This document shows positions 8,586 to 16,462 of a stretch of 21,687 nucleotides of DNA, piece after piece (the first letter of the stretch is position 1; each line of letters opens with the position of its first letter). Source of the DNA: Gammaproteobacteria bacterium (lineage in GTDB: Bacteria > Pseudomonadota > Gammaproteobacteria > DAOWEP01); assembly GCA_030638455.1 (NCBI GenBank), contig DAOWEP010000169.1, positions 1-21,687 on the forward strand, in the 5' to 3' direction. The notes beneath the pieces were generated by a model. It did no database searches and had not been told where the DNA came from. It was given only the letters and a program-made list of their open reading frames with translations. The position numbers and the translations under genes are program-made.

Positions 8586-9854
8586 TTACCAGTCATGCCA
8601 GCTACCGGATACGGCACCAGTCATTCCTGTTTTTCGTGTTGCATTAAGGGTATCTATGTCATAATTAATGGTTAGATCGTCATTGGTATTGATGGTGATT
8701 GAGTTCTCTACCATCATGGCACCATTGATAGTTGCGTCATTTCTGGTTCTAACATCAATGGCATAAACGGTGCCATATATTACCGCATCACCTGCAAGGG
8801 TCAGTGTTCCATTTACGACCAGGATGATAGGCTGTTCTTCCGATCCAAGTTCATCATTTACGGTGATATCATCTGTAGCGTAGATCAGTTTATTCAGGGA
8901 ATTAGCAGGCGATGGAATCGCGTCACCATCATTTATTACCAGATCTGCATTTCTCCGTACATTCCCTTTGCTCTTGCCGAAGAAATTCCTGAAATAAACA
9001 TCAGAAGAGGCATTCGATAGATTGGCATCATTGGAAATTACATCCAGGCCTTTAACAATCCTTCTGTTATTTGTATTGGTGCTGGTAGTGTTGGGTATAT
9101 CATCCACCCTGATTTCAGTAAATAATCTGCCTCTTCTCCGACCCTGTGCTGTACGATTATCTACGTTACCGCCTGTCCAGACGGTGGTATTGGTGAAGTT
9201 GTTTCTGACTACAAACGTTCCCGTGATATTGATATCACCCTTGCTGGTGAACGGTGATTTTGGCAGGTTGGGTAGCGCCTGTTTAAATCTTACAATCTGG
9301 CTGATGGTTCGTGAAGCTGTTCTGTCATCGCTCCAGCCACATGCATATACCAGTGCAATAGAGTTATCTGGTGGTGCTTCGCATGTGCTGATGATGGTGT
9401 TGGTGGCAGGGTCATCGTCATCGCTGTCATTTCTTTCATCTATGCATAAAGGTGGTGTGTGAGTTGCTATATCCGGATCACAAAAGGCAACGTGATAAGA
9501 AGGTTGGCCTGGTTCGCTATACTCAGTGCCGTCGATATTAGTGGCTGTAAAGGTGTCCGTTCCATCAGACGGGCTGCTATGGTCTGCTCCGCCATTATTG
9601 AAATAGGAAATTCCGAACTGTAAGCCTGCTTCTGCAGCCTCGAATGCCTGCCTGCTACGAAATTCATTCCCCAATATTTTTTGTTCTGTGATGGTTGTAC
9701 GTGCAGTGAAGATAGAGATAACGGTTATCGAAAATAACATGATAAGCGCCATCAGAATGGTAGCGGCACCGCGCTGGTGATTTCGGAATGAATAAGTATG
9801 TTCAATGGCCATAGGTGCAGTCTTCGTTTTATGGTTGAGTAAGTATGCGGTCAT
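8586..9854 (-). CDS. PilX-like prepilin with extended beta-solenoid-like C-terminus
   Basis: The N-terminus matches PilX-type minor pilins. A leader ends at HQRG (residue 29), a hydrophobic helix follows (AATILMALIMLFSITVIS), then TTITEQKILGNEFRSRQAFEAAEAGL. Mature position 5 is Leu rather than Glu, as in other PilX/GspK-like tip pilins. Ordinary PilX is about 200 residues; this one is 422. The extra region (about 200-420) is Asn/Thr/Asp-rich. Its end shows short repeating strands (DDITVND, VVNGTLTLAGDAVIYGTVYA, DATINGAMMVENSITI), suggestive of a beta-solenoid or bactofilin-like fold. That fold is inference. It ends in GSWHDW. The ATG at 9854 is chosen because AAGGA lies 6 nt upstream; M15 lacks a ribosome binding site. 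It overlaps the PilW-like gene by 26 nt, implying coupled translation. Confidence 0.82.
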   Translation of the reverse strand: MTAYLLNHKTKTAPMAIEHTYSFRNHQRGAATILMALIMLFSITVISIFTARTTITEQKILGNEFRSRQAFEAAEAGLQFGISYFNNGGADHSSPSDGTDTFTATNIDGTEYSEPGQPSYHVAFCDPDIATHTPPLCIDERNDSDDDDPATNTIISTCEAPPDNSIALVYACGWSDDRTASRTISQIVRFKQALPNLPKSPFTSKGDINITGTFVVRNNFTNTTVWTGGNVDNRTAQGRRRGRLFTEIRVDDIPNTTSTNTNNRRIVKGLDVISNDANLSNASSDVYFRNFFGKSKGNVRRNADLVINDGDAIPSPANSLNKLIYATDDITVNDELGSEEQPIILVVNGTLTLAGDAVIYGTVYAIDVRTRNDATINGAMMVENSITINTNDDLTINYDIDTLNATRKTGMTGAVSGSWHDW

Positions 9855-10584
9855 TGCGTATCCTTACAGATGATTCAAGCTTCTTGGTGACCGTGTTGTC
9901 ACCAGTCAGGGTTCCCGTCATGCTTATCCTGATATGCCTGACCTCAACCAGGGTTTCACCTGAAGTGGTTCCTGCTGGTGGTGAGCTACAATCAGTGGGT
10001 ACTGAAGTATCATCATCCCTGTTTATGCATTGGAAGCTGGGTGTAAATGTGAGTTCTGTAATTTCTTCCGTATATTGATCACTCAGTCTGATCCAGTTTC
10101 CGTTATTGCAGTCATTCATATTTTCACCACTGCTGCGCATCTTGATGTCGCCTTCATCCAGTTTAAACCCATGGCGTTCATTGCTGCTATTGGGATTATT
10201 CGGGTTATGGAAGGTGATGCCTCCATCGGAGTTATCATCATAGGCATAAAGAATGCAATCATTGGTATCGTTTAGATGTAGGTTATCAGTATCGGTAAAT
10301 GGGTTAGTGGGGGCTGCGCCGGATGCCAGGCTATTCCAGTAACCCGTACGGCGGATATCATCTGCCACTATGTTCATAATGGCTTGCATATCCTGATTCA
10401 GTTTTGATGATTTCAGGGTGTCACTGCTGCTCTTCACGGTTCCGACAAATACATTCGCAACCCCGGTCATTACCACCAGTGAGACCACGGCACCGATCAT
10501 AAGCTCAATCAGCGTGAACCCCCTGTTGTTTGCTATGGGGTTGCGTGCAATTCGGGCAGTAGCGATAGTAGCGTTAAGAGTCAT
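9829..10584 (-). CDS. PilW-like minor prepilin (second set)
   Basis: This 251-residue prepilin has a 22-residue leader ending NNRG, then FTLIELMIGAVVSLVVMTGVANVF with Glu at mature position 5. The following part (QDMQAIMNIVADDIRRTGYW) matches the PilW family pattern of an amphipathic helix followed by a DIR(R/M)xGY motif. Cysteines C110, C159, C186 and C199 could form two disulfides. It is shorter than the PilW of the canonical operon (375). It starts in a 4-nt ATGA overlap with the upstream GspH-like gene and overlaps the downstream PilX-like gene by 26 nt. By analogy with characterised minor pilins it should assemble with its neighbours into a pilus-initiating tip complex. Confidence 0.85.
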   Translation of the reverse strand: MTLNATIATARIARNPIANNRGFTLIELMIGAVVSLVVMTGVANVFVGTVKSSSDTLKSSKLNQDMQAIMNIVADDIRRTGYWNSLASGAAPTNPFTDTDNLHLNDTNDCILYAYDDNSDGGITFHNPNNPNSSNERHGFKLDEGDIKMRSSGENMNDCNNGNWIRLSDQYTEEITELTFTPSFQCINRDDDTSVPTDCSSPPAGTTSGETLVEVRHIRISMTGTLTGDNTVTKKLESSVRIRNDRILTQP

Positions 10585-11162
10585 TCTATTGGATATCCTG
10601 AGATATGGTTTAAGCCTTCCGGCGAATAGATTCTAATTCGGCCTAATGTACTGACGACAACGCGAATATCATAACTATCTGTCGTTAGTGTTATTGTGCC
10701 GGCCCTTGCAGTTCCTCGAGTAGGGCTGAAATATGTTTCGGCACTGGCAAATGTGGGTGTTGTCATACGCACCCCATTGAAACTGGTGCTATGAATCACT
10801 TTTTCTGCACCCGAAATTCGGCAGTCGGCTGCGCCACCAATAATCGGATCGCAGCCTGATGTGGCGCTGGTTCCTATGTCCCACGTAGAGCTGGGAGATG
10901 AACCGGTCAGGGAAAAATTGACGTAAGTAATAATTGATTGTTTGATGGCTTCAGATCGTGCCAATTGCAACTGACTGTAGATTTCCTCAGCAGCCCCGAT
11001 AGCGCGTCTTTTTTCCTGATAATTACCGATGGCAGGGAGAGTCAGAGCGGCAAGTATGCTCAGAATGAGAACTGCCATCATAAGTTCGAAGGTTGTAAAG
11101 CCTGGGGTAGTAAAACCTGAGGTGGTGAACCCTTTGGACTGGATCTTGTCATTTACGTTCAT
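10581..11162 (-). CDS. GspH/FimT-like minor prepilin with repeated leader motif
   Basis: This is a 193-residue pseudopilin-like protein. The processing motif is PG followed by FTTFELMMAVLILSILAALTLPAI, with Glu at mature position 5. The next segment (AAEEIYSQLQLARSEAIKQ) is the GspH/FimT family hallmark. The leader is unusual: GFTT occurs three times in a row with a spacing of five residues just before and at the cleavage site. An in-frame ATG at 11183 has no ribosome binding site. The ATG at 11162 has AGG 8 nt upstream and is preferred. Two cysteines lie in a short CDP...DCRI loop. It is the first gene of the second minor pilin set, divergent from the PilE-like gene at 11399, and its last 4 nt overlap the PilW-like gene. 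Confidence 0.82.
   Translation of the reverse strand: MNVNDKIQSKGFTTSGFTTPGFTTFELMMAVLILSILAALTLPAIGNYQEKRRAIGAAEEIYSQLQLARSEAIKQSIITYVNFSLTGSSPSSTWDIGTSATSGCDPIIGGAADCRISGAEKVIHSTSFNGVRMTTPTFASAETYFSPTRGTARAGTITLTTDSYDIRVVVSTLGRIRIYSPEGLNHISGYPIE
11088..11132 (-). repeat. Three 15-bp coding repeats (GFTTx) at a prepilin cleavage site
   Basis: Reading on the minus strand, 11132-11118, 11117-11103 and 11102-11088 encode GFTTS, GFTTP and GFTTF. Within the shared GFTT residues every nucleotide difference is at a third codon position (GGG/GGT/GGC, TTC/TTT/TTT, ACC/ACT/ACA, then ACC in all three). The peptide repeat is therefore preserved while the DNA has drifted. The third unit carries the functional Gly-Phe cleavage site. 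Confidence 0.9.
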
Positions 11163-11209
11163 TTGGTCTGCCTGTCTGGTCATTTATGGCGGCTGTCAAG
11201 ACGGTCTTC

Positions 11210-11237
11210 TTGATGATCCACCGGTTACCATTATACT
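11210..11237. promoter_or_regulatory. Candidate bidirectional promoter between the two pilin units
   Basis: On the plus strand TTGATG (11210-11215) and TATACT (11232-11237) are 16 bp apart, about 160 nt upstream of the PilE-like gene. On the minus strand a perfect TATAAT (plus 11230-11235) overlaps that same -10, about 65 nt upstream of the GspH-like gene, though without a clear -35. Overlapping -10 elements on opposite strands would give divergent transcription from one point. Confidence 0.45.
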
Positions 11238-11398
11238 GAATCAGGGCTGTTGGTAGGGCTGGAGACGTTACCACTCATCACCACAGGGTAACCGTTCATC
11301 CATAAACAGGGGCTAAACCCGGTGATTCGGTGCTGCTTCACATGAATATGGAAATGCTATACAGTAAAACTGAATACAGTGATAACAGGGAACCCAGA

Positions 11399-11917
11399 AT
11401 GAAATCTGACTACAGATCTGGCTGCAAGTATACGCCCAGGGCAAGAGGTTTTACCCTGATCGAGCTCATGATCACGGTTGTGATTGTCGGTATTCTTGCC
11501 ATGATAGCTGTCCCTTCGTACACAAGCTATATAACAAAAAGTCGCCGTTCGGATGCCATGGCTTCTTTACTGCTAATTCATTTGCAACAGGAGAAATTAC
11601 GGGTGAATTGTGTGCGCTATGCGGAGAACCTGCTGGATGCGGATGGTACAGATGATACGCCGGATGCGGTGACATGCGGGGCAACAGCTGACTCGACAGA
11701 CCTGGGTTATGGCAGTAGTGGTAGTACAGAAGGGTACTATGTATTGAGTATACTGGAAGGTGCTAATGCTATTTCTTTTATTGCCCTTGCAGCACCTGCC
11801 GGGCCCCAGGTAGATGACTTACAGGCCAGAGGCGGCTGCGGCACCTTTGCGATTAATCAGGATGGCCCGGTTGAAAATGATGAAGATTATGCTGATCGCG
11901 CCTGTTGGCAACGGTAG
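11399..11917 (+). CDS. PilE-like type IV prepilin, plus-strand paralog
   Basis: This 172-residue prepilin has a 17-residue basic leader ending RARG. Then comes FTLIELMITVVIVGILAMIAVPSY, with Glu at mature position 5. The C-terminal half has the PilE-type pattern (EGYYVLSI, AAPAGPQVDD, GGCGTFAINQDG, ACW) with cysteines 71, 93, 147 and 169. It is a clear paralog of the PilE encoded at 11952-12383, sharing the same four-cysteine layout and the GYY...C-G-T blocks. An earlier in-frame ATG at 11330 exists, but AGGGA at 11387-11391, 7 nt before the ATG at 11399, decides the start. It is the only plus-strand gene among the pilin genes, divergent from the second minor pilin set and 34 nt tail-to-tail from pilE. 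Confidence 0.85.
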   Translation: MKSDYRSGCKYTPRARGFTLIELMITVVIVGILAMIAVPSYTSYITKSRRSDAMASLLLIHLQQEKLRVNCVRYAENLLDADGTDDTPDAVTCGATADSTDLGYGSSGSTEGYYVLSILEGANAISFIALAAPAGPQVDDLQARGGCGTFAINQDGPVENDEDYADRACWQR

Positions 11918-11951
11918 CCTGTATTAATAGCACCCAGATTATATTGCCTGA

Positions 11952-12383
11952 TTAAAAGCAGTCAAGCACATCCGTAGCAGTTCCGGTTTCGCCCTTTGTT
12001 CCATCGTGGGCAAGTGATAGCGTGCCGCACTTGAGATCATTTACCTGATCACCCTGGGGGGCCGCATAGAGTGTAAAGGTCTGGGCAGCTAAGGCATCTG
12101 CGCCGCCCAATATACTGGTAACTGCGTAATATCCTTCTCCCGAAGTAACGCTGGTAAACGTGCTGGCAGCAACTGAAGCACAGTTATTGTTGTTATAGGC
12201 AATATACTGGGTATAGCAACGCTCCAGTCTCTGGGCGGCTTCGGTGAGTGCCGATACACCGTCTACCCTGCGTGATTTCAGCACCTGTTCCCGGTAGGAA
12301 GGGTAACCAACGGCCGCCAGAATGCCAACGATGACAACTACAATCATCAGTTCAATAAGGGTAAAGCCACGCATGTGTTTCAT
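11952..12383 (-). CDS. pilE: Type IV minor pilin PilE
   Basis: A 143-residue prepilin with a short leader MKHMRG. Processing gives FTLIELMIVVVIVGILAAVGYPSY, with Glu at mature position 5. The C-terminal half shows SGEGYYAV, TLYAAPQGDQ and a disulfide-loop pattern C119...C142 close to the end, plus C56 and C68. This layout is typical of the PilE minor pilins encoded last in minor pilin operons. An upstream in-frame ATG at 12407 is rejected because GGAGAA lies about 6 nt upstream of the ATG at 12383. It follows pilY2 after about 93 nt. That gap contains an AT-only inverted repeat (ATTATT/AATAAT) of unknown meaning. It could conceivably be a major pilin, but its position favours the minor PilE role. 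Confidence 0.88.
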   Translation of the reverse strand: MKHMRGFTLIELMIVVVIVGILAAVGYPSYREQVLKSRRVDGVSALTEAAQRLERCYTQYIAYNNNNCASVAASTFTSVTSGEGYYAVTSILGGADALAAQTFTLYAAPQGDQVNDLKCGTLSLAHDGTKGETGTATDVLDCF

Positions 12384-12476
12384 ATGAATTTCTCCGGTCA
12401 GGCGCATTGTCGGTTCGTGTTATTGTATTATTTTTTGAATAATTTGGACGGCTTGGTCTTATATTAGTAAAGCAGG

Positions 12477-12818
12477 TTATTCATCTTCTTCTGGCTGCTT
12501 GTATGCGTCAGGAAGCACCCATGCTTCGGTAATGGTTCGCTGTCCGGTTTCCGTTACTACAAAATTTACGCCTATTTTAATGCCCTTGCGCAGACTGGTA
12601 ATGCCACCCGTTGAGTAGCGGTCGTGGACCACAATATCCTTATGTGCCAGGGCCAGGGTATCAGACACTACCACTTCTCTGGCCATGTAGTCGATGCGGT
12701 CAATCGTGCCGACGACTCCAAATTTTCCAGGGTAGCTGGCCGGTAATCCAGCTGCGATAGCTGTCATCATTACCATATTGAGTATCATGGTCAGGAATGT
12801 GCGTTTAATGGTTAGCAT
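12477..12818 (-). CDS. pilY2: PilY2-like small exported protein
   Basis: The 113-residue product has a signal peptide (basic MLTIKR, hydrophobic stretch, AIAAG near residue 21). A small domain follows with GVVGTIDRIDYMAREVVVSDT and a basic, Val-rich middle. Length, position between pilY1 and pilE, and exported character match P. aeruginosa PilY2 (about 115 residues), which is needed for pilus assembly but whose biochemical role is unclear. The frame is open back to an ATG at 12884 inside pilY1. GAGGAA six bases before the ATG at 12818 marks the real start, which also gives a proper signal peptide. Identity rests mainly on context and size rather than on a strong motif. Confidence 0.75.
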   Translation of the reverse strand: MLTIKRTFLTMILNMVMMTAIAAGLPASYPGKFGVVGTIDRIDYMAREVVVSDTLALAHKDIVVHDRYSTGGITSLRKGIKIGVNFVVTETGQRTITEAWVLPDAYKQPEEDE

Positions 12819-12862
12819 GTGTAATTCCTCTGTTTCTATTGTATCTGTATGTCGGTCACCGG

Positions 12863-15800
12863 TTACAGGATGAGTTCTTCCCATGACAGGCGGCCGGTAC
12901 CACCGCCATCAAGACTCTCAACTATACGTTCACTAATTTCGGAGCCTGTAGTCGTGTTGGTGGTGGTTGTATACTGATGGTCGCCGAGAAAAGTCGGGTC
13001 TGTCGGCATGCCGCCTTCTACCTTCTGTCCAGATGCAGCTACGCCGGTCAGTGTGCCGGTGTCTACCACGTCCGAATTATTGACATAGCCGTCACCGAGA
13101 TCAAACACGGGTGCATCCGGTCGGCCGCCATTTTCCATTTTCAAGACCATCAGCCAGCCAGAACCACCATAAGAGCATGCATCGGTAGAGGGAACGGTGC
13201 TATTGAAGTAGATAAAGTCTCCACGCGCAACCGAATTGGATACTACGCGTTCACCAGTGTCGGTTAGATCCATATACCAGCCGTATTCCTTGTTGGCACC
13301 GCTGTCGGTATACCCTACCACTTCACTGGAAGGTACGCGAAGCGTGTTGGTTTGCCCCTGTGTGGTTATGGAAACCGTTTCGAAGGTTTGTTCCTGTAGA
13401 TCAGCTCGGAGCAGTTCTTTGGAGCCTTCGTCCCAAACGCCATAGAAGGTCTGGACACCGGTTGAAGTCTTGTCTGTAGTAGTCAGGTACTGGCCGGTAC
13501 CAAACATGACCAGTGTATTCGGGGCATTACTGCCGGAATCACCTACGGTGGGATGTATAACAATAGTTGGTTCCGAGGTAATCGGTTGTACCGTTCCGCC
13601 ACTGTCCTTGGCTGTAAACAGTGGCTCCGGGGTACTTCCCTGCTTATAGGCGGAACCCCATTGTGAAGTATTAGTGCCATCTACATCAAATACCCACATA
13701 TTGCCCTTCAGGTCACCTGCATAGATGCGGTCAGCGGCACCATCACCATCCATATCTACCACGGCAGGCGTTGCCAGTCCGTTAGGGTTTGTGCCGTCGT
13801 CTGAAACAGGCACATCAATCTTGATGTAATCCAGATCTGAAGCACCGGAACCGTCTGTCCATGTGCCGTCAATACCACCATCCAGGAAGATAATAAACAA
13901 TTGGGCATTGCCAGAGCTACCGCTATCATTATAGCCATTGCCGATAATGGCGGCCCAGCGGCTGTTCTCCATATATACAATCCTGGGTCTGCTAAAGGTA
14001 TTACCAAGATCGGTATCGGTGAACTCCCATAATACAACCTCTGCAGGGTCAGTACCGGACTCCGTGAAGTTGGATGCATCGGTGACATCCAGTGCAAACA
14101 GGCCACGACCGCCTCCCCGTTGTCCGCCAACCAGTACACTGCGCCATGCTGCCGATGTGTCGCTGGTAGCGGCCTTAATGTAGGCATCTGCAACCGTCGG
14201 TGTAAGGTCAACATAATAACGGTGAACGTAGGCCGGATTGGTCAGATAATGCAGGCCAGTGGTAGCAGATGCATTTGAAAACAAGTTGCTTGGGATATAA
14301 CCCAGTACTTCCTGTCCTTCATCACCGGCCCCGCTTGAAGATTCTTCTCCACGAAATGCATGCAGCATCCCGTCATTGGAGCCAATATAAATAATACCTT
14401 TGCGGTTGGCCTGGGCGCTTATGAACGTTGAGTATGCATCGGTGCCACTTGGCCAGATGTCGGAGCCACTACCATCGGGATAGCTATTGATGGCAGCATC
14501 CACATAGACCGAGCCTGAATGAACAAGGTCACCAAGGCGGCTGTCACGTTGCCGGAAGGCCTTGGTGGTATAGGTATCGGTTCCGTTCGTATAACTGCAA
14601 GCGCTGGAGCTGTTCACTTCGCAGACACGATCACCGCGGATATATCCCATTCTTGCCATGCCAGTGGCATCATTATCTGCGGTGCCACCGGTATTGGTTT
14701 TCAGGTCGTTTTTTTGTGTCGTGGTCAGGTTGGCCCATTGGAAGGCAACGCCATCACTGGTGCCATGGGTCATGATGACACGTGAAGAGGTGCTGACCGC
14801 ATCTAACTTGGTTGCGGCATCCCAGCTTGCTGTAGGTGACACTGCACCAGTCGTACCGTTTAATGCGTAGGCCTGCAGTTTTCCGCTCCAGCGTGTGGAA
14901 TCAAATAATGACAAATACACGAAGCTGTTACTTTCCAGCGTGCTGGTATTAAAGCTGACCGCCGCGGCAGTGCCTGCACGGTCATCGATATCATCAAATG
15001 CAGTTGCCAGGGAATCAATCAGGCTCTGCGGATTAGCGGCACTCAGGTACATGCCACGGCCATTCCATGCGGCATGACGCATGTCATCAATTTTTTCGGC
15101 ATCACCGTCATCTGGATCTGGCCAGGTAAATGCGGTGGTGCGGTCCGATGGATTGCTTGAGAGGGTACCGTCTACACCAAAGGATACCGTGTAGGTGACC
15201 ATATGTTGGGCCGGGTTCAGGTCGTCCCCGCTGGTCGGTACTAAATTAGTTAATGCCGTGGGCCCGTCCAGGTCGCCCTCATAATACTCCATGGCTACGT
15301 CCGCCAGAGTATTGGAATACGTATCGGCATGTGAGCCACCATCATAGTCACTGTCACTGGTGCCGCCGTCGGTATTTCCGACCGAGGGGTCACTGCCATT
15401 ATAGTAGCCGTCTGTCATCAATAGCGTGAAGTTCTGCTGGCAGGCACCACCGTTGGCAGATGACAGGATAGGTGTTGCCCAACTCTCGGGAGTTGGTGTG
15501 TTGTTGTCATAATACTCACCTGCATATTCCAGTCCTGTTCTCAAGGGTGTACCACCACTAGAGTTGCCTTGTACCAGGTTACTGAGCAAGGTTGCCTTAT
15601 TGGCTTGTGCGGTTGCATCGACAGGGGTAGAGATATCATCAATATCTTTTACCTCGGTGGCAGTGTATTGATTATTGATGCCCTTTAGACCCATGCGTGC
15701 AGAAGAGTTGTTAATGACCTCGGAAAGCGCACGTTTGGCCACATATTCTCGGTTACGGTAATAACTGTACCAGTTGGCATAATTGATTTTTTGTGCGGCA

Positions 15801-16378
15801 GTTCCATCCGTCAGGGCAACACAGATTGCGCTTCCGAGGGCCTGGCATTTTGCAACCGTATCGACGTCTACAGCAGTGTAGGGACACTCATTATCTTCAT
15901 ATACACTGTCACCGTCATCGTTCCAGACCATGTAGTAGTGGTTAGTCAGGTCAACTGTGACGTCATCATCGTGGGGATTGGGGCGGGCATTGGGCCAAAC
16001 CTGATCTGCAAAGTCTGCGCTTTCTTCATCCTTTCCCGCCCATGCTGTGTAGGTGTTGCCTGGGTTATAGGCCAGTACGTTATAACCATGGCATAACTGT
16101 AATCTTTCTTCATCGGTATTTGGCGTAAAGTCAAACATCTCCCAGTCATCTGAGTATCCATGGATGGTTTGGGCCTCATTGGAGGAGATTACTTCCCAGT
16201 CCATGCTGCCTGAGTCATCAATCATGATAAAGACGTTTGGCTGTACGCTGGTACCCAGAAACAACGGGCTATCTGCTAATGTGCCGGGGGCTGCGTGAAT
16301 GGCCGTGCTGACAAACATCAGTGAAAACCAAAACACATTCTGTATGCGTTTCTGGAGCCTTGTAGTAAGTCTGTTCAT
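12863..16378 (-). CDS. pilY1: Type IV pilus tip adhesin / mechanosensor PilY1
   Basis: The 1171-residue exported protein has a signal peptide (cleavage near AIHAA, residue 30). It also has a von Willebrand factor A domain with a complete MIDAS set: D54, S56 and S58 in DDSGSM, T277 in SSGGTPLR, D323 in LLMTDG. The C-terminal half is the PilC/PilY1 beta-propeller. Family markers there are YIRGDR (RGD at 581-583), IYIGSNDGMLHAF, GGQRGGGRGLFALDV and the calcium-binding loop DMDGDGAAD (875-883) followed by YAGDLKGNMWVFDVDG. PilY1 is carried at the pilus tip by the minor pilins and supports pilus extension, adhesion and surface sensing. The ATG at 16378 has AAGGAG 7 nt upstream. It lies between pilX and pilY2 in canonical order. 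Confidence 0.95.
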   Translation of the reverse strand: MNRLTTRLQKRIQNVFWFSLMFVSTAIHAAPGTLADSPLFLGTSVQPNVFIMIDDSGSMDWEVISSNEAQTIHGYSDDWEMFDFTPNTDEERLQLCHGYNVLAYNPGNTYTAWAGKDEESADFADQVWPNARPNPHDDDVTVDLTNHYYMVWNDDGDSVYEDNECPYTAVDVDTVAKCQALGSAICVALTDGTAAQKINYANWYSYYRNREYVAKRALSEVINNSSARMGLKGINNQYTATEVKDIDDISTPVDATAQANKATLLSNLVQGNSSGGTPLRTGLEYAGEYYDNNTPTPESWATPILSSANGGACQQNFTLLMTDGYYNGSDPSVGNTDGGTSDSDYDGGSHADTYSNTLADVAMEYYEGDLDGPTALTNLVPTSGDDLNPAQHMVTYTVSFGVDGTLSSNPSDRTTAFTWPDPDDGDAEKIDDMRHAAWNGRGMYLSAANPQSLIDSLATAFDDIDDRAGTAAAVSFNTSTLESNSFVYLSLFDSTRWSGKLQAYALNGTTGAVSPTASWDAATKLDAVSTSSRVIMTHGTSDGVAFQWANLTTTQKNDLKTNTGGTADNDATGMARMGYIRGDRVCEVNSSSACSYTNGTDTYTTKAFRQRDSRLGDLVHSGSVYVDAAINSYPDGSGSDIWPSGTDAYSTFISAQANRKGIIYIGSNDGMLHAFRGEESSSGAGDEGQEVLGYIPSNLFSNASATTGLHYLTNPAYVHRYYVDLTPTVADAYIKAATSDTSAAWRSVLVGGQRGGGRGLFALDVTDASNFTESGTDPAEVVLWEFTDTDLGNTFSRPRIVYMENSRWAAIIGNGYNDSGSSGNAQLFIIFLDGGIDGTWTDGSGASDLDYIKIDVPVSDDGTNPNGLATPAVVDMDGDGAADRIYAGDLKGNMWVFDVDGTNTSQWGSAYKQGSTPEPLFTAKDSGGTVQPITSEPTIVIHPTVGDSGSNAPNTLVMFGTGQYLTTTDKTSTGVQTFYGVWDEGSKELLRADLQEQTFETVSITTQGQTNTLRVPSSEVVGYTDSGANKEYGWYMDLTDTGERVVSNSVARGDFIYFNSTVPSTDACSYGGSGWLMVLKMENGGRPDAPVFDLGDGYVNNSDVVDTGTLTGVAASGQKVEGGMPTDPTFLGDHQYTTTTNTTTGSEISERIVESLDGGGTGRLSWEELIL

Positions 16379-16462
16379 GATCTGCTCCTTCTTGAACTAC
16401 CTTCTTCGAAAAACCTTGTTGCTTTAAATCGATTCATGCCTGTTGCATCCTGTAATCTGGTC

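Noticed and set aside
11330..11398. Upstream start for the PilE-like gene, adding 23 residues
   Set aside because: A prepilin leader of about 40 residues would be unusual, and the AGGGA site favours the ATG at 11399.
12425..12445. ATTATT/AATAAT inverted repeat before pilE as a terminator
   Set aside because: AT-only stem in an AT-rich gap inside a conserved operon; not enough to call.
13756..14214. 152-codon alternative frame inside pilY1
   Set aside because: It is on the same strand in another frame, with low-complexity composition and no start signal; pilY1 is clearly the real gene with complete MIDAS and calcium motifs.
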